64,000 nt of DNA from Bifidobacterium eulemuris. Its GTDB lineage: Bacteria > Actinomycetota > Actinomycetes > Actinomycetales > Bifidobacteriaceae. Position numbers and translations under genes: made by a program. Under the pieces are notes generated by a model. That model did no database searches. It saw only the letters and a list, made by a program, of their open reading frames with translations, and was not told the DNA's origin. This document shows, in pieces, positions 25,001 through 32,783 of the stretch. How positions within the stretch are numbered: the first letter of the stretch is position 1; each line of letters opens with the position of its first letter. Location of the stretch: positions 806,001 through 870,000 of the forward strand of contig NZ_CP062938.1 of assembly GCF_014898155.1 (NCBI RefSeq), written 5' to 3'.

Positions 25001-26068
25001 GGATTTGCGCACGGTGTAGGTGATGCTGCCGTCCGACCTCGCCGAGGAGGTGCCGCTGCCCACGAATTCCAAGCCATTCAGCAGTTCGGCGCTCATGCCC
25101 GTGACATCCGGATCGGTTGTGCAGTATCGGAACACCGATGTGCCCGCGCTGGAGAACGACACCGCGATGGACACCTTGCTGTCCTTCGAGGGCAGCCTGG
25201 TCAACATGCACTTGTTCGAGTCATCAGCAGTAACCCAAGGCTTGCACTGGTTGAAATAGTTGGTTTCCAGCGTCGTCGTACCGAAATTGTGTTCTGTGCT
25301 CGTCTTCGTGTCGTCGTAAGGCATCACATACACATCGTTGCCAATCTTGCCCATCCATGCGATGCGCGTACGCAGCTGGCCGTTATAGGTGATCCACACG
25401 CCGTTGTATTCATAGCCGGTGGATGGCAACTTGACCTGGCTCAAATCGGTGATATTGTCTGATGAAAAACAGTTTTGCAGCACCCATGACGCGCCGTCAG
25501 CGCCACTGACTTGCTTCTCCTCCAGCAGATACGCATCCAACACGCTGGCGCTATCCGGCAGAATGAAACGGCCGCATTCGAACTTGGCTGATGCGGTGGT
25601 TTGAGTCGAGGTGCCATCATATGGGCTTTTGACCGCGAATGAATAGGTACCGTCATCGTTCCGTGTGACGTAGGCTTCGTTGTTGTCGAGCCACAGATGC
25701 ACACCAGTCACCGCGTTCGAGGTGTCTGTTCTGAACTCCTTACGCGCGGCTATGCTCTGCTCGGTAGAATCAGCGGGAGCAGTAGCTTCCGCATTGGCAT
25801 CCTCCCGAATCTCTGTTGCCTCAATCTTCGTATACGACGAGGCGTCAGTGGGATCCCATTCGTCGGCATTCGCAAGCGTATCGGTTTGGTTTTGGTCTGT
25901 GGTCTGCTCGGTCTGCGCGCTCGCACTGCCGTCGGACTCCTCGGCATTGGCGACCACCGCCCCTTGGAAGACGCCGGCCAGCATCGCCAGCGCGCATACG
26001 GACGGCACCGCCTTGCGCATCACCACGCATGCCGCTTCACCGATAGTCCGCAGCCAACGAGTATTCAT
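22001..26068 (-). CDS. Large sortase-anchored surface protein (LPLTG)
   Basis: A 1,355-residue exported protein. The ATG at 26068 follows GAGGGG and gives a positively charged start, a hydrophobic core and a likely cleavage site after VANA, followed by a Ser/Thr/Glu/Gln-rich mature start. The C-terminus is a standard cell-wall sorting signal: SQLPLTGTKPW, a hydrophobic span and KHRR. The middle is rich in Asn, Thr, Ser and aromatic residues. A stretch near residues 950-1060 ending WYFHGWNP ... MLVAQWSQD resembles InlB-type beta-grasp repeats. No sortase or pilin gene is adjacent. Parts of the gene (about 23290-23640) are visibly AT-richer than the neighbours, suggesting acquisition. Function is unknown; adhesion is an inference from architecture. 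Confidence 0.8.
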   Translation of the reverse strand: MNTRWLRTIGEAACVVMRKAVPSVCALAMLAGVFQGAVVANAEESDGSASAQTEQTTDQNQTDTLANADEWDPTDASSYTKIEATEIREDANAEATAPADSTEQSIAARKEFRTDTSNAVTGVHLWLDNNEAYVTRNDDGTYSFAVKSPYDGTSTQTTASAKFECGRFILPDSASVLDAYLLEEKQVSGADGASWVLQNCFSSDNITDLSQVKLPSTGYEYNGVWITYNGQLRTRIAWMGKIGNDVYVMPYDDTKTSTEHNFGTTTLETNYFNQCKPWVTADDSNKCMLTRLPSKDSKVSIAVSFSSAGTSVFRYCTTDPDVTGMSAELLNGLEFVGSGTSSARSDGSITYTVRKSTVASTLEVYVVPEAIADCSNANVSAYLTSDNLIFSQDTTANATVTKKTTTAVAADDGLTQTLTSSATATDSAPNVTKWDNTMTIIVRETMTAGSSTVTVGAKVTPEAIETTPSSWSAGRNGGGSRVWARAYLPAANTGNRVSASEIRGLYDEFNGITASNPSGSITESSRYEWDGQNANADRNSEGFVTQLNDAINGAALGNGATSGTAVRNDSAKTGMTTSNTATYLRTQSELVSTTSLNDSVGVGGTVALVSYVDTWYVANQSGNNKNRLRQGSTQIMASLTVCALSTAGSATNACAGDDVTSEKVAIPSWKGQPGQSGSNGLHSGEVMTSADWQNGTQCATQELTTGALSGAIVTVCEMAARWRNYSPRLGGYGDYDNTNVDRIAPTNALSSTPYLIVIENVGTDMQVQVNYAWTTNRAVLLGGESGVSDVQTYLNDKWTPTSGIYSAGWTANNDVKYFRMKTLSGYSNLKISFSKYHLDTELDFSYPQDTSSSIQAAKFANEDPGNAANEKVWQNASGDGVYCVQGTFPDSTVWLTCRLSVQYISGRNAGTANDDYYAAWQPLTLNITADMVTYYVHYDAPESGVDSNTVPSDMTLGLAGVDVSTASMQVNYLKPERASDEDGAWYFHGWNPHWCSWNTDTSSCTVDQGEVFTTGNGYAGNLLQNGERVPLAKLMSMMPANADGIMLVAQWSQDASLQTSTAKFGRAYTQTYSADGGYGWTELSDQLSNYTVDMTYIVPLAATYDKGWIASTYDYTTVLQDDLTVSGVTYKLVSTKTSDQLLADETDVNKAAWKAMNDLNRMSPKTATNPSTDGYLTCAMYRQVLTDEQKVKYNTNRDGIGFNQVSIANPKLDAAQSVQHTGKYLYDKYQLPAAQLSANAVEGTLTWTVKDLYSTQTVKLGGTDGKIWGDASTNPTSTYNAGDQVVITDAAADKTMYAQYTTTGSIYPPVSQLPLTGTKPWLMKVIVPSLLVAALGVAAWLKHRRTVAASVRSRF

Positions 26069-26590
26069 GAGTCGCCCCTCGATTACCAATCGCCATTCCG
26101 TGCAGTGCGCCAATAGACATACTGTCAACAAAACAATACCCCCTTGTCGCGATATCACGGGGCGATTCTACGAAAAACACAACACGCAAAATACCTGAAA
26201 CGACGCCGTTTTTATCACTTAATCCCAGCTCAGCACCCCCTACATGCCGAGTAAAGAACCCCCTATTGCAGAACTAGTCATACACTGCGATCACATCGAA
26301 CACCGCGTCACAACCCCACACAGCAGGTGGCCCCGGGGAGACCATGTCACCCGGGGCCACCGCTATCGGGGAAGGAGGGAGATTTTCCGTTTCGCCACAT
26401 CCACTTGTTCTGTGTTATCTTTGCTCTGCTCTTCTTGTATATCCGCTGCGGCCCGGCCTCTTTGCCGTACTACCCTTGCCGCTTCCAGCACTTTCAGTAT
26501 AGCTCGCGATCACGCGAAACGCCAATCCGCAGTAAGGGAAAACAGTCTCCCCAACATGCCCCTCTCAAATGGAATCCGCTCCCCTCTCAG

Positions 26591-26694
26591 GTCATCCTGA
26601 GCGAAGGCGGAGCCGCAGTCGAAGGATCTCACGCCTGCCAGCCCGCCAACAGTCATGAGATCCTTCGACTCCGCTGCGCTCCGCTCAGGATGAC
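26591..26694. repeat. Dispersed inverted repeat element, copy 2 (in the 26069-26766 gap)
   Basis: The left arm has GTCATCCTGAGCG and AGTCGAAGGATCTCA. The right arm (26656-26694) has TGAGATCCTTCGACTCCG ending CTCAGGATGAC, its inverse. It is the same family as 5813-5942. The rest of this 698-bp gap between the divergent surface-protein and glycosyltransferase genes shows no gene. Confidence 0.75.
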
Positions 26695-26766
26695 GGTGAA
26701 AGTAACACTCTTCCGCTCAGGACGGCGAGAAGAGCGAAGCGGAGAGGCCGGGAGTAGTATGGAGCA

Positions 26767-27933
26767 ATGCTTAAGAACGCGTCGGAACATGTCGAGCAGC
26801 CGCTGACCATCGCCTTGGTGGTCGATTCGATCGGCAACCAGGGCAACGGCACTTCGAACTCGGCCCTGCAATGGGCTTCGGAGCTGGAACGGCAAGGCCA
26901 TCATGTGCGGCTGGTCGGAGTCGGAGCACCGGAATATCCGGCCCGCGTGAACAAAGTGCCGTTGGTCTCCTGGGTGGCGGCCAAACAGCAAATGCAGTTC
27001 GCCGAGCCGAGCGATACCCTGTTCCGCACCGCGTTCGCCGGCGCGGACGTCGTCCATATATACATGCCGTTCAAATTCGGCCGCCGCGCCGCCAAAATCG
27101 CGCGTGACATGGGCATCCCCGTCACTGCCGGATTCCATCTGCAACCCGAGAACGTGCTGTATTCGGCCGGGCCGCTGCGCCACATCCCCGGCATGCAGAA
27201 CCTGCTCTACCGCCTGTTCCACCTGTGGCTGTACCGGCGCGTCGACCATATCCACACCCCCACGGAGATGACCGCGAGCCTGCTGCGTTCCCACGGATAC
27301 CGCGGCACGCTGCATGTGATCTCCAACGGGTATTCGCCACGCTTCGAGGCGCGCGAGCCGCTCAGCGCACAGGAGGCCGTGCGCATGCCCCTGCGCATCG
27401 TCGCCTCGGGACGGTTGGCCCATGAGAAGGACCAGATCACCCTGATCAAAGCCGTGTCCATGAGCCGCTACGCCAGCGACATCCAGCTCATCATCGCCGG
27501 CACCGGGCCGTTGCGGCGTTACCTGCAATTCCGCGCCGACCTGATGCTGGCCCGCAAGGCGCAGATTGGCTTCCATAGGAACTCCGACATGCCTGCACTG
27601 CTGCGGTCGTGCAACCTATTCGTGCACTGCTCCATCGCCGACATCGAATCGGTGAGCGTGATCGAGGCCATGGCCTGCGGCCTGGTGCCGGTGATTGCCG
27701 CCTCCGAGCTCAGCGCGGCCAGCCAGTTCGCGTTGCTGGACGAATCGTTGTTCCCCGTGCGCAACGCGGCCCTGCTGGCCCGGCGTATCGACTGGTGGTT
27801 CGATCACCCCGAGGAGCTGGCGGCATGGGGTGCCCGGTACGCCGAACACACCGAATCGCATTATTCGGTGGAGTCCTCCGTGCGCCGCTTCGTGGCCATG
27901 GAGCGCGAGGCGATCGCCGACGCCGCCAAATAA
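26767..27933 (+). CDS. GT-B fold glycosyltransferase (GT4-like)
   Basis: A 388-residue cytoplasmic glycosyltransferase, sugar donor and acceptor unknown. The N-terminal Rossmann half opens TIALVVDSIGNQGNGTSNSA; the linker NGYSPRFE starts the second half; the nucleotide-binding part shows ASGRLAHEKDQITLIKA, IIAGTGPL and the E-x7-E-like segment ESVSVIEAMACGLVPV. Such enzymes build glycolipids, cell-wall glycans or exopolysaccharide. It is alone on plus. Confidence 0.85.
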   Translation: MLKNASEHVEQPLTIALVVDSIGNQGNGTSNSALQWASELERQGHHVRLVGVGAPEYPARVNKVPLVSWVAAKQQMQFAEPSDTLFRTAFAGADVVHIYMPFKFGRRAAKIARDMGIPVTAGFHLQPENVLYSAGPLRHIPGMQNLLYRLFHLWLYRRVDHIHTPTEMTASLLRSHGYRGTLHVISNGYSPRFEAREPLSAQEAVRMPLRIVASGRLAHEKDQITLIKAVSMSRYASDIQLIIAGTGPLRRYLQFRADLMLARKAQIGFHRNSDMPALLRSCNLFVHCSIADIESVSVIEAMACGLVPVIAASELSAASQFALLDESLFPVRNAALLARRIDWWFDHPEELAAWGARYAEHTESHYSVESSVRRFVAMEREAIADAAK

Positions 27934-28042
27934 CGGAACGGCAATGCCCGGCAACCGACGTCCGGCAGGCTGCGATACGTCGCGACGAGCCAATGAGACC
28001 CATGCACCGCACGTGAATCGCGCGATTGCGGGTCTGATCGGC

Positions 28043-28166
28043 CATTCACCGCCCGACATGCGTAGACAGCGCGAGTGTACCGCACATTCACCACCCAGCA
28101 TGCACAGACGACGGGACGCAGGATCAGCGGACATCGTGGACCGTTCACCACCCAGCATGCGTGGAC
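28043..28166. repeat. Three direct repeats of ~25 bp before ltaE
   Basis: The motif CATTCACCACCCAGCATGC recurs, slightly changed, from 28043, 28085 and 28142, spaced 42 and 57 bases. It occupies the 239-bp gap between the convergent glycosyltransferase and aldolase genes. Confidence 0.6.
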
Positions 28167-28172
28167 GACGGA

Positions 28173-29198
28173 CTAGAGCAGCGCGATCAGCTGGTCGACC
28201 TGTTCTTCGGTCGTGGCCCAACTGGTGCAGATACGCATCACCGTATGCGTGTCGTCGGCCTTCTCCATGAACCCAAGCCGCACGTCGCGCTCCAAACGCT
28301 CGATGGTCGGCCGGTCGAGGGTGACGAAAATCTGGTTCGTCGGCGCGTCGAAGGTGAGCGTGTAGCCCTTCTCACGCAGCGCGGCGCGGATGCGGTCCGC
28401 CGCGACGTTGGCGTTGCGGGCGATGCGAAAGTACAAATCGTCGGTGAACAGCGTGTCGAACTGCAATCCCAACAGCCAGCCCTTGGCCAGCAGTGCGCCA
28501 TGCTGCTTGATCAGGGTGAGGAAATGCTTGGGCGTATTGCCGCGCGTGAACACCACGGCCTCGCCGAACATCGCGCCCACCTTGGTGCCGCCGATGTAGA
28601 ACACGTCGGCGATGGCGGCCAGATCGGGCAGGGTGATGTCGCAGCCGGTGGAGGTCAGGCCGTACCCCAGACGCGCGCCGTCCACGAACAGCGGCATATC
28701 GTATTTGTGGGCCACGGCGGCGAGCGCCTCCAGCTCGGCTTTGGTGTACATCGTGCCGTATTCGGTGGGCAGGGAGATATAGACGCAGCCGGGGAAGACC
28801 ATATGCTCATGGTTGGCGTCCGCATAGAACGTGGCGCAGTAGTCGTCGAGCTCGCGCGCGTCCATCAGACCGTTGTGGTGCGGCAGGGTGAGCACCTTGT
28901 GCCCGGCGTATTCGATCGCGCCGGCCTCATGCACGTTCGGATGGCCGGATTCGACCGCCACCACACCGGCCCAGGCCGGGGTGATCGCGTCGATGACGAC
29001 TTGATTGGCCTGTGTGCCGCCGGCCAGGAACCATACGTCCGCGTCAGGGCTGCCGCACGCCGCTTTGATCTTCTCTTGGGCGGATACGCAGATCTCGTCC
29101 GAACCGTATCCCGGATACAGGTTCTCCGAGGTGCGTTCCAACGCCTCAAGAATGGCGGGATGCGCCGCGCGCGAATAGTCGTTCTCAAAAGCCAGCAT
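28173..29198 (-). CDS. Threonine-aldolase / beta-eliminating lyase family PLP enzyme
   Basis: A 341-residue fold-type I PLP enzyme of the low-specificity threonine aldolase family, which splits L-threonine or allo-threonine to glycine and acetaldehyde. Family marks are the N-terminal NDYSRAAHPAILEAL, the FVDGARLGYGL segment with the PLP-binding Asp, and the Schiff-base Lys in FYIGGTKVGAMFGE. It is close to the usual 340-350 residues. The exact substrate is not set by sequence. Confidence 0.85.
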   Translation of the reverse strand: MLAFENDYSRAAHPAILEALERTSENLYPGYGSDEICVSAQEKIKAACGSPDADVWFLAGGTQANQVVIDAITPAWAGVVAVESGHPNVHEAGAIEYAGHKVLTLPHHNGLMDARELDDYCATFYADANHEHMVFPGCVYISLPTEYGTMYTKAELEALAAVAHKYDMPLFVDGARLGYGLTSTGCDITLPDLAAIADVFYIGGTKVGAMFGEAVVFTRGNTPKHFLTLIKQHGALLAKGWLLGLQFDTLFTDDLYFRIARNANVAADRIRAALREKGYTLTFDAPTNQIFVTLDRPTIERLERDVRLGFMEKADDTHTVMRICTSWATTEEQVDQLIALL

Positions 29199-29347
29199 CG
29201 AAGGGCTCCTCCCAATCCATACGTCCGTATTTTTCGCCCGGATTTCGCGCTCTCGCCCCGAAATCGCACTCCCCCAACTCTACCCCGCCACCAGCGCGGA
29301 TAGTTCGTTCGACGCTTTCGCGTAATCCAAACTGGCCGCCGGCGGAT

Positions 29348-29539
29348 AACTGCGTTAGTGGTAGTGTCTGAAGAGGTTTGCGGAGGTCGATCTGCGTTAG
29401 CGGTAGTGCCTTTTCGAACCAGCGGCGTGTATAAACCGCAGAATACCGGGCTTGCTAGATGAGGCAGGAACGATAAGGCACTACCGCTAACGCAGATCGA
29501 CCTCCGCAACCCCACAAATCCACTACCGGTAACGCAGAT
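29348..29539. repeat. 65-bp inverted repeat pair beside the prophage (in the 29199-29929 gap)
   Basis: Arms at 29348-29412 and 29475-29539. The inner 35 bp (29378-29412 and 29475-29509) are perfectly complementary and the outer parts are similar. Each arm holds two copies of a core near CTGCGTTAGCGGTAGTG, so the core appears four times. A 62-base centre has no open frame. It could be a miniature element or a large RNA hairpin. Confidence 0.85.
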
Positions 29540-29550
29540 AGGGGTTGGAC

Positions 29551-29593
29551 TAAGTGACCAATGTGGGTCGGGTTAAGTGACAAAATGTGGGTC
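29551..29593. repeat. Two direct copies of a ~20-bp motif
   Basis: TAAGTGACCAATGTGGGTC at 29551 and TAAGTGACAAAATGTGGGTC at 29574 lie in tandem between the inverted repeat and the tRNA terminator. They look like the leftover end of an inserted element, but no transposase is present. Confidence 0.5.
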
Positions 29594-29672
29594 TTAAATC
29601 CGATGTAGGACGTTGCCGCGCAACGCGTGTCGCATCGTTTATCAAACGTTTATCAAATCGAAAACGGAAAAA

Positions 29673-29700
29673 CCCCTCTTGGAATATCGTCCAAGAGGGG
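29673..29700 (-). terminator. Terminator of the original tRNA-His gene
   Basis: A perfect 10-bp stem (CCCCTCTTGG with its complement) is followed on the minus strand by five T residues. It lies 31 bases beyond the CCA end of the tRNA-His fragment, as expected for the pre-integration tRNA gene. Confidence 0.8.
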
Positions 29701-29730
29701 CTTAATCGTTGGAAACACTGGGTTTCCTAG

Positions 29731-29775
29731 TGGGGTGGATAACGCGGCTCGAACGCGCGACCTTCTGAACCACAA
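29731..29775 (-). other. attL: 3' half of tRNA-His(GTG)
   Basis: Read on minus, it holds a TTGTGGT anticodon loop (GTG at 29773-29771), the AGGTC variable loop, a GCGCG/CGCGT T-stem around TTCGAGC, an acceptor strand TATCCAC, discriminator C (typical of tRNA-His) and CCA. Upstream of the loop the sequence no longer fits a tRNA, so only the 3' half is here. This is the usual footprint of a tyrosine integrase using a tRNA 3' end. The reconstituted tRNA should lie at the other prophage end. Confidence 0.85.
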
Positions 29776-29867
29776 TTATCTGCTACACTGTTTTTCACAC
29801 TTCGAAAACTCAGCATTTAAGCGAAAGAAACGTTGAAATTCCAACGCTTTTCCTATACTTGGAAAGT

Positions 29868-29915
29868 ACATACCCAATACTTACTGGGTATGTATTTGTC
29901 AATCATTTGTCAATC
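29868..29915. promoter_or_regulatory. Hairpin and tandem 11-bp repeats before the integrase
   Basis: An inverted repeat ACATACCCA/TGGGTATGT (29868-29876 and 29885-29893) is followed directly by two exact copies of ATTTGTCAATC (29894-29904, 29905-29915), ending 14 bases before the integrase ATG. They could be integrase arm sites or an operator controlling int. Confidence 0.45.
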
Positions 29916-29929
29916 GAAGGCGGCGTGGA

Positions 29930-31354
29930 ATGTCGAAGAGAAGCGTCAACGGCGCATACAAACCCTTCAAGACGGAAAGCGGCGTCTGGCTAGGGGCCGT
30001 CGAGAACGGAAGATACCCGAACGGGCGCAAACGCTACAAGTACGCGCGCGGCAACAGCAAACAGGAATGCCGCACGAACATGGTCGCACTCAGGGAATCC
30101 CTCAAGAAGGGACTGCCCGTCAACAGTTCAGACACACCAAGGTTCGGCGAATACGCCGACCGATGGCTGGAACACAAGTTCAACGAGGTGCGACGCAAGA
30201 CCTACGAAAGCTACATGACGGTGAACGCACGCCACCTCACGCCCCTGCGCCCGTACCCGCTGAACGAAATCACGCCCGGCATGGTGCAGAGCCTCATCGA
30301 CAACGCGAAGTCGTACACGCAACGCGGAACGGAGAACGGTCCTGCGGGCGTATCGCTGAAGGAGAAGATTCTTACCGTCGTGAAACAGGTCTACGAAATG
30401 GCCGTAAGGGACGGTCTCGTGAACCATTCGCCGGTCGTGGCGATCACGATAGGCAAGACGAAAGACATGCAGTACGAACTCGAACGACAAGCCGAAGCCC
30501 AGTCGTTCAGCGCGGCCGAACTGATGATGATGCTCCAAATCGCCGACAGGATGCCGGTGGAACAAGGGGCGATATGGTGGTGGCGTCTGCTCACAGGCAT
30601 GAGGCAGATGGAGATACTGGGAGCGCAATGGTCGCACCTGCGCACCTACACCGACACGATGGACGTTCTCGAACAGCACGAGGTCGAAAAGACCGTCGAT
30701 TTCACCGACGAAAACGGCATCGTCAGACAGGGTACCATCACGACGACGGAGACCATACCGGTGAAGCGAAAGATGACGGTCGGTGAATACACGGTCGAAT
30801 GGCAGCTCAACGAGGCGGCGAGAGTTCACGGCTGCGGTGAGCCGGACGTGGACGGCGTATATCCATGCGGATACAAGAAGGCCGCGTTCTGCGACTTGAA
30901 GCAATGGAGGCTGCCGGACAACTATTCCTTCGTTGAATTGCAGGGGCGGTGGATCCTCGCGCGACCGAAGTCGAAGACCGGCAAGAAGGTGCCGATCATC
31001 CCCATGCTCGCGGCGAAGATGCGACAGTACGAGAAAGCGACCCGTGATTGGCCCAATCCTCACGGGCTGATATTTAGACGGCCGGATGGAACGCCTCTCG
31101 GCCCGAAAGAGGACAGCGCAGGCTTCGACAGGCTGATGGAGATGAGCGGAATCGACCCCGAGCTCCACAGAGGGCACGGCACACGTCATGCGATGGTGAC
31201 GCTGCTCGCCCAATGCGGCGTCGATTTCCAGCTCATCAAGGAAATCGTCGGCCATTCGTCAGACGCGATGGTCGCCCACTACCGTCATGCGGGATCGGGC
31301 GAACGACTCCGTGCGATGGAGCGAGTCGGAGAACGGTTGAATCTTACCTCCTAG
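29930..31354 (+). CDS. int: Phage integrase, tyrosine recombinase family
   Basis: A 474-residue enzyme that integrates and excises the prophage at tRNA-His. It has an N-terminal AP2-like arm-binding segment (about residues 10-55), a SAM-like core-binding domain (about 70-170) and a catalytic domain. Catalytic residues: Arg in TGMRQMEIL, Lys in KSKTGKKVPI, His-x-x-Arg in HGTRHAM, His in GHSSDAM and the nucleophile Tyr in AHYRHAG. An insertion between the first Arg and the Lys carries three Cys (CGEPDV, PCGYKK, FCDLK). It faces into the prophage next to attL. I found no excisionase beside it. Confidence 0.95.
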   Translation: MSKRSVNGAYKPFKTESGVWLGAVENGRYPNGRKRYKYARGNSKQECRTNMVALRESLKKGLPVNSSDTPRFGEYADRWLEHKFNEVRRKTYESYMTVNARHLTPLRPYPLNEITPGMVQSLIDNAKSYTQRGTENGPAGVSLKEKILTVVKQVYEMAVRDGLVNHSPVVAITIGKTKDMQYELERQAEAQSFSAAELMMMLQIADRMPVEQGAIWWWRLLTGMRQMEILGAQWSHLRTYTDTMDVLEQHEVEKTVDFTDENGIVRQGTITTTETIPVKRKMTVGEYTVEWQLNEAARVHGCGEPDVDGVYPCGYKKAAFCDLKQWRLPDNYSFVELQGRWILARPKSKTGKKVPIIPMLAAKMRQYEKATRDWPNPHGLIFRRPDGTPLGPKEDSAGFDRLMEMSGIDPELHRGHGTRHAMVTLLAQCGVDFQLIKEIVGHSSDAMVAHYRHAGSGERLRAMERVGERLNLTS

Positions 31355-31373
31355 ATGCCATACAAACGACGAA

Positions 31374-31410
31374 AAGCCCCTCCCCAAGCATCATGCTCAG
31401 GGAGGGGCTT
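31374..31410. terminator. Bidirectional terminator between int and holin
   Basis: An 11-bp stem AAGCCCCTCCC with its complement lies between two convergent genes. Both sides can end transcripts. Confidence 0.75.
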
Positions 31411-31449
31411 CATCGTTCAGAGGTTTATGTCGTTCAGACGGTCAGGCGT

Positions 31450-31725
31450 TCACGCGGTCAGGGGGCTCTTGCCGTCGTCCGCCTCGGGCACGCCGGCGAC
31501 GCTTGTCAGCACGCTCAATACGGCGGCGAGGGCGGCGGCTCCGGCCACCATGCCCCACTGCACGTCTCCGATGGCGACGACCGTGGTGCCGATGGTCGCG
31601 ACCGCGGTCTGCGCGGCGGTCTTGACCGCGCGCACGAACGCGGCCTTGCCCCATGAGACGATCCTCTCCGCCTCGCTTCCGGTGATGACGTCCTCGATGT
31701 CGAGATTTCCGTCGTTCTCAGCCAT
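31450..31725 (-). CDS. Phage holin (r1t-like)
   Basis: A 91-residue membrane protein that should form holes in the cytoplasmic membrane at the end of the lytic cycle. Two hydrophobic segments are seen: about residues 36-55 ([17 protein letters not shown]) and 58-78 ([21 protein letters not shown]). A polar charged N-terminus precedes them. The layout [13 protein letters not shown]...GDVQW matches the r1t holin family common in actinophages. The start follows AAGGAA. It lies directly after the endolysin gene. Confidence 0.85.
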   Translation of the reverse strand: MAENDGNLDIEDVITGSEAERIVSWGKAAFVRAVKTAAQTAVATIGTTVVAIGDVQWGMVAGAAALAAVLSVLTSVAGVPEADDGKSPLTA

Positions 31726-31778
31726 AATCTGTTCCTTTCAATCAACGTGGTTCGTCAGCGTTCCGAATGGATGGGTGG

Positions 31779-32486
31779 TTACTTGTTGAGGGCGAGATAC
31801 CATTCGCCCGACTGCGTGCCGATGGCGATATAACGGGTCTTGCCTGAACCGCCCTTGTAGCGGCCCCACAGGTAGCCGTCCGCGTACACGCCCCAGCCTT
31901 CGAGGTTGACCGTCTGGCCCTTCTTGTATTGGGCCACGGTCGCACCCTTCACGGTCGGCTGGTCGCGCACGTTCAGCACGTCCACCACGCACCGGTAGTT
32001 TCCGGCGACGACCACCGGATTACTGGACGCGCTATTGCCGTTGGATGCGGTGGTGCCTCCGCCCACGTCCTTCTTCGGACGGAAATACCCGAGCAGGCCG
32101 CTCTTCGTCAACAGCGCCTTCTTCGTAGCGCCCGGATTCTGCGTCAAACAGTAGAGACTGTTGCCCCTGTCCTCCAACACGATCGCGACGTGCGAATCGG
32201 GATAGGCGGCACTATTGTCCGCCCAGAACGCCACATCACCCTTACGGGCCGACTCACCCGCCCCCAGCTTGGAGAACGCCGCCTGCAGCTGGGGCTGACG
32301 GCCGTATGTCGAATAGTAGACGCTATCGGCCAGACCACTGCCGACCATCGTGTTCGTGGCCGACTGCGGCACGCCGCACACATCCTGCGCATAACGAGAC
32401 CACAAATCCCAACACTGGCCTCCATAGGCTCCGTCCACGTCCACGACGCGACCGTTATACGTGTTTACGAACTGATCCACATTCAT
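31779..32486 (-). CDS. Endolysin: CHAP amidase/peptidase with SH3b domain
   Basis: A 235-residue lysin that would cut host peptidoglycan. The CHAP domain spans about residues 1-140 with the catalytic Cys in GGQCWDLW (near 25) and His in DSHVAIV (near 98). A Gly/Ser/Asn linker follows. A C-terminal SH3b cell-wall binding domain has VLNVRDQPTVKGATVAQYKKGQ. There is no signal peptide, so release depends on the holin. The start has an AAGGAG site. Confidence 0.93.
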   Translation of the reverse strand: MNVDQFVNTYNGRVVDVDGAYGGQCWDLWSRYAQDVCGVPQSATNTMVGSGLADSVYYSTYGRQPQLQAAFSKLGAGESARKGDVAFWADNSAAYPDSHVAIVLEDRGNSLYCLTQNPGATKKALLTKSGLLGYFRPKKDVGGGTTASNGNSASSNPVVVAGNYRCVVDVLNVRDQPTVKGATVAQYKKGQTVNLEGWGVYADGYLWGRYKGGSGKTRYIAIGTQSGEWYLALNK

Positions 32487-32506
32487 TGTTGTTGCTCCTT
32501 AAATAC

Positions 32507-32692
32507 TCAGGTGGATAATGTGAACACCGTCCACGTGATAAGACACGCGGCGGCATAGGACCCCGTAAGGGTGAGAAGAAGAACCAGAAGCGCGCACAAC
32601 AAGCGCTCCCACAAGCGGTCACGGCGGGCATCCTCCACCGGGTCATCCCGCGGCGGCGGACGTTTACGCCGACCATTCCAATGCCTCGGCAT
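32507..32692 (-). CDS. Small single-span membrane protein in the lysis module
   Basis: A 61-residue protein with a strongly basic N-terminus (RHWNGRRKRPPPRDD) and one hydrophobic span (LLCALLVLLLTLTGSYAAACLITW). The AAGGAGGCATT site before ATG 32692 is strong. Next to endolysin and holin it may be a second holin, an antiholin or a spanin-like factor; sequence alone does not decide. Confidence 0.7.
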   Translation of the reverse strand: MPRHWNGRRKRPPPRDDPVEDARRDRLWERLLCALLVLLLTLTGSYAAACLITWTVFTLST

Positions 32693-32752
32693 AATGCCTC
32701 CTTAAATGGGTTAGCCCACCGGTTTGCGCCGGCGGGCTGTGAATACAAGACC

Positions 32753-32778
32753 GGTCCCGCCCGTGATCGGGCGGGACC
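32753..32778 (-). terminator. Terminator after the fibre gene
   Basis: A perfect 11-bp stem GGTCCCGCCCG with its complement and a four-base loop, six bases beyond the fibre gene's final stop codon. It separates tail and lysis transcripts. Confidence 0.75.
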
Positions 32779-32783
32779 GTGGG

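Noticed and set aside
29731..29860. A complete tRNA-His at the left prophage end
   Set aside because: The 5' half is absent: the anticodon stem does not pair and no D-arm or acceptor 5' strand exists upstream.
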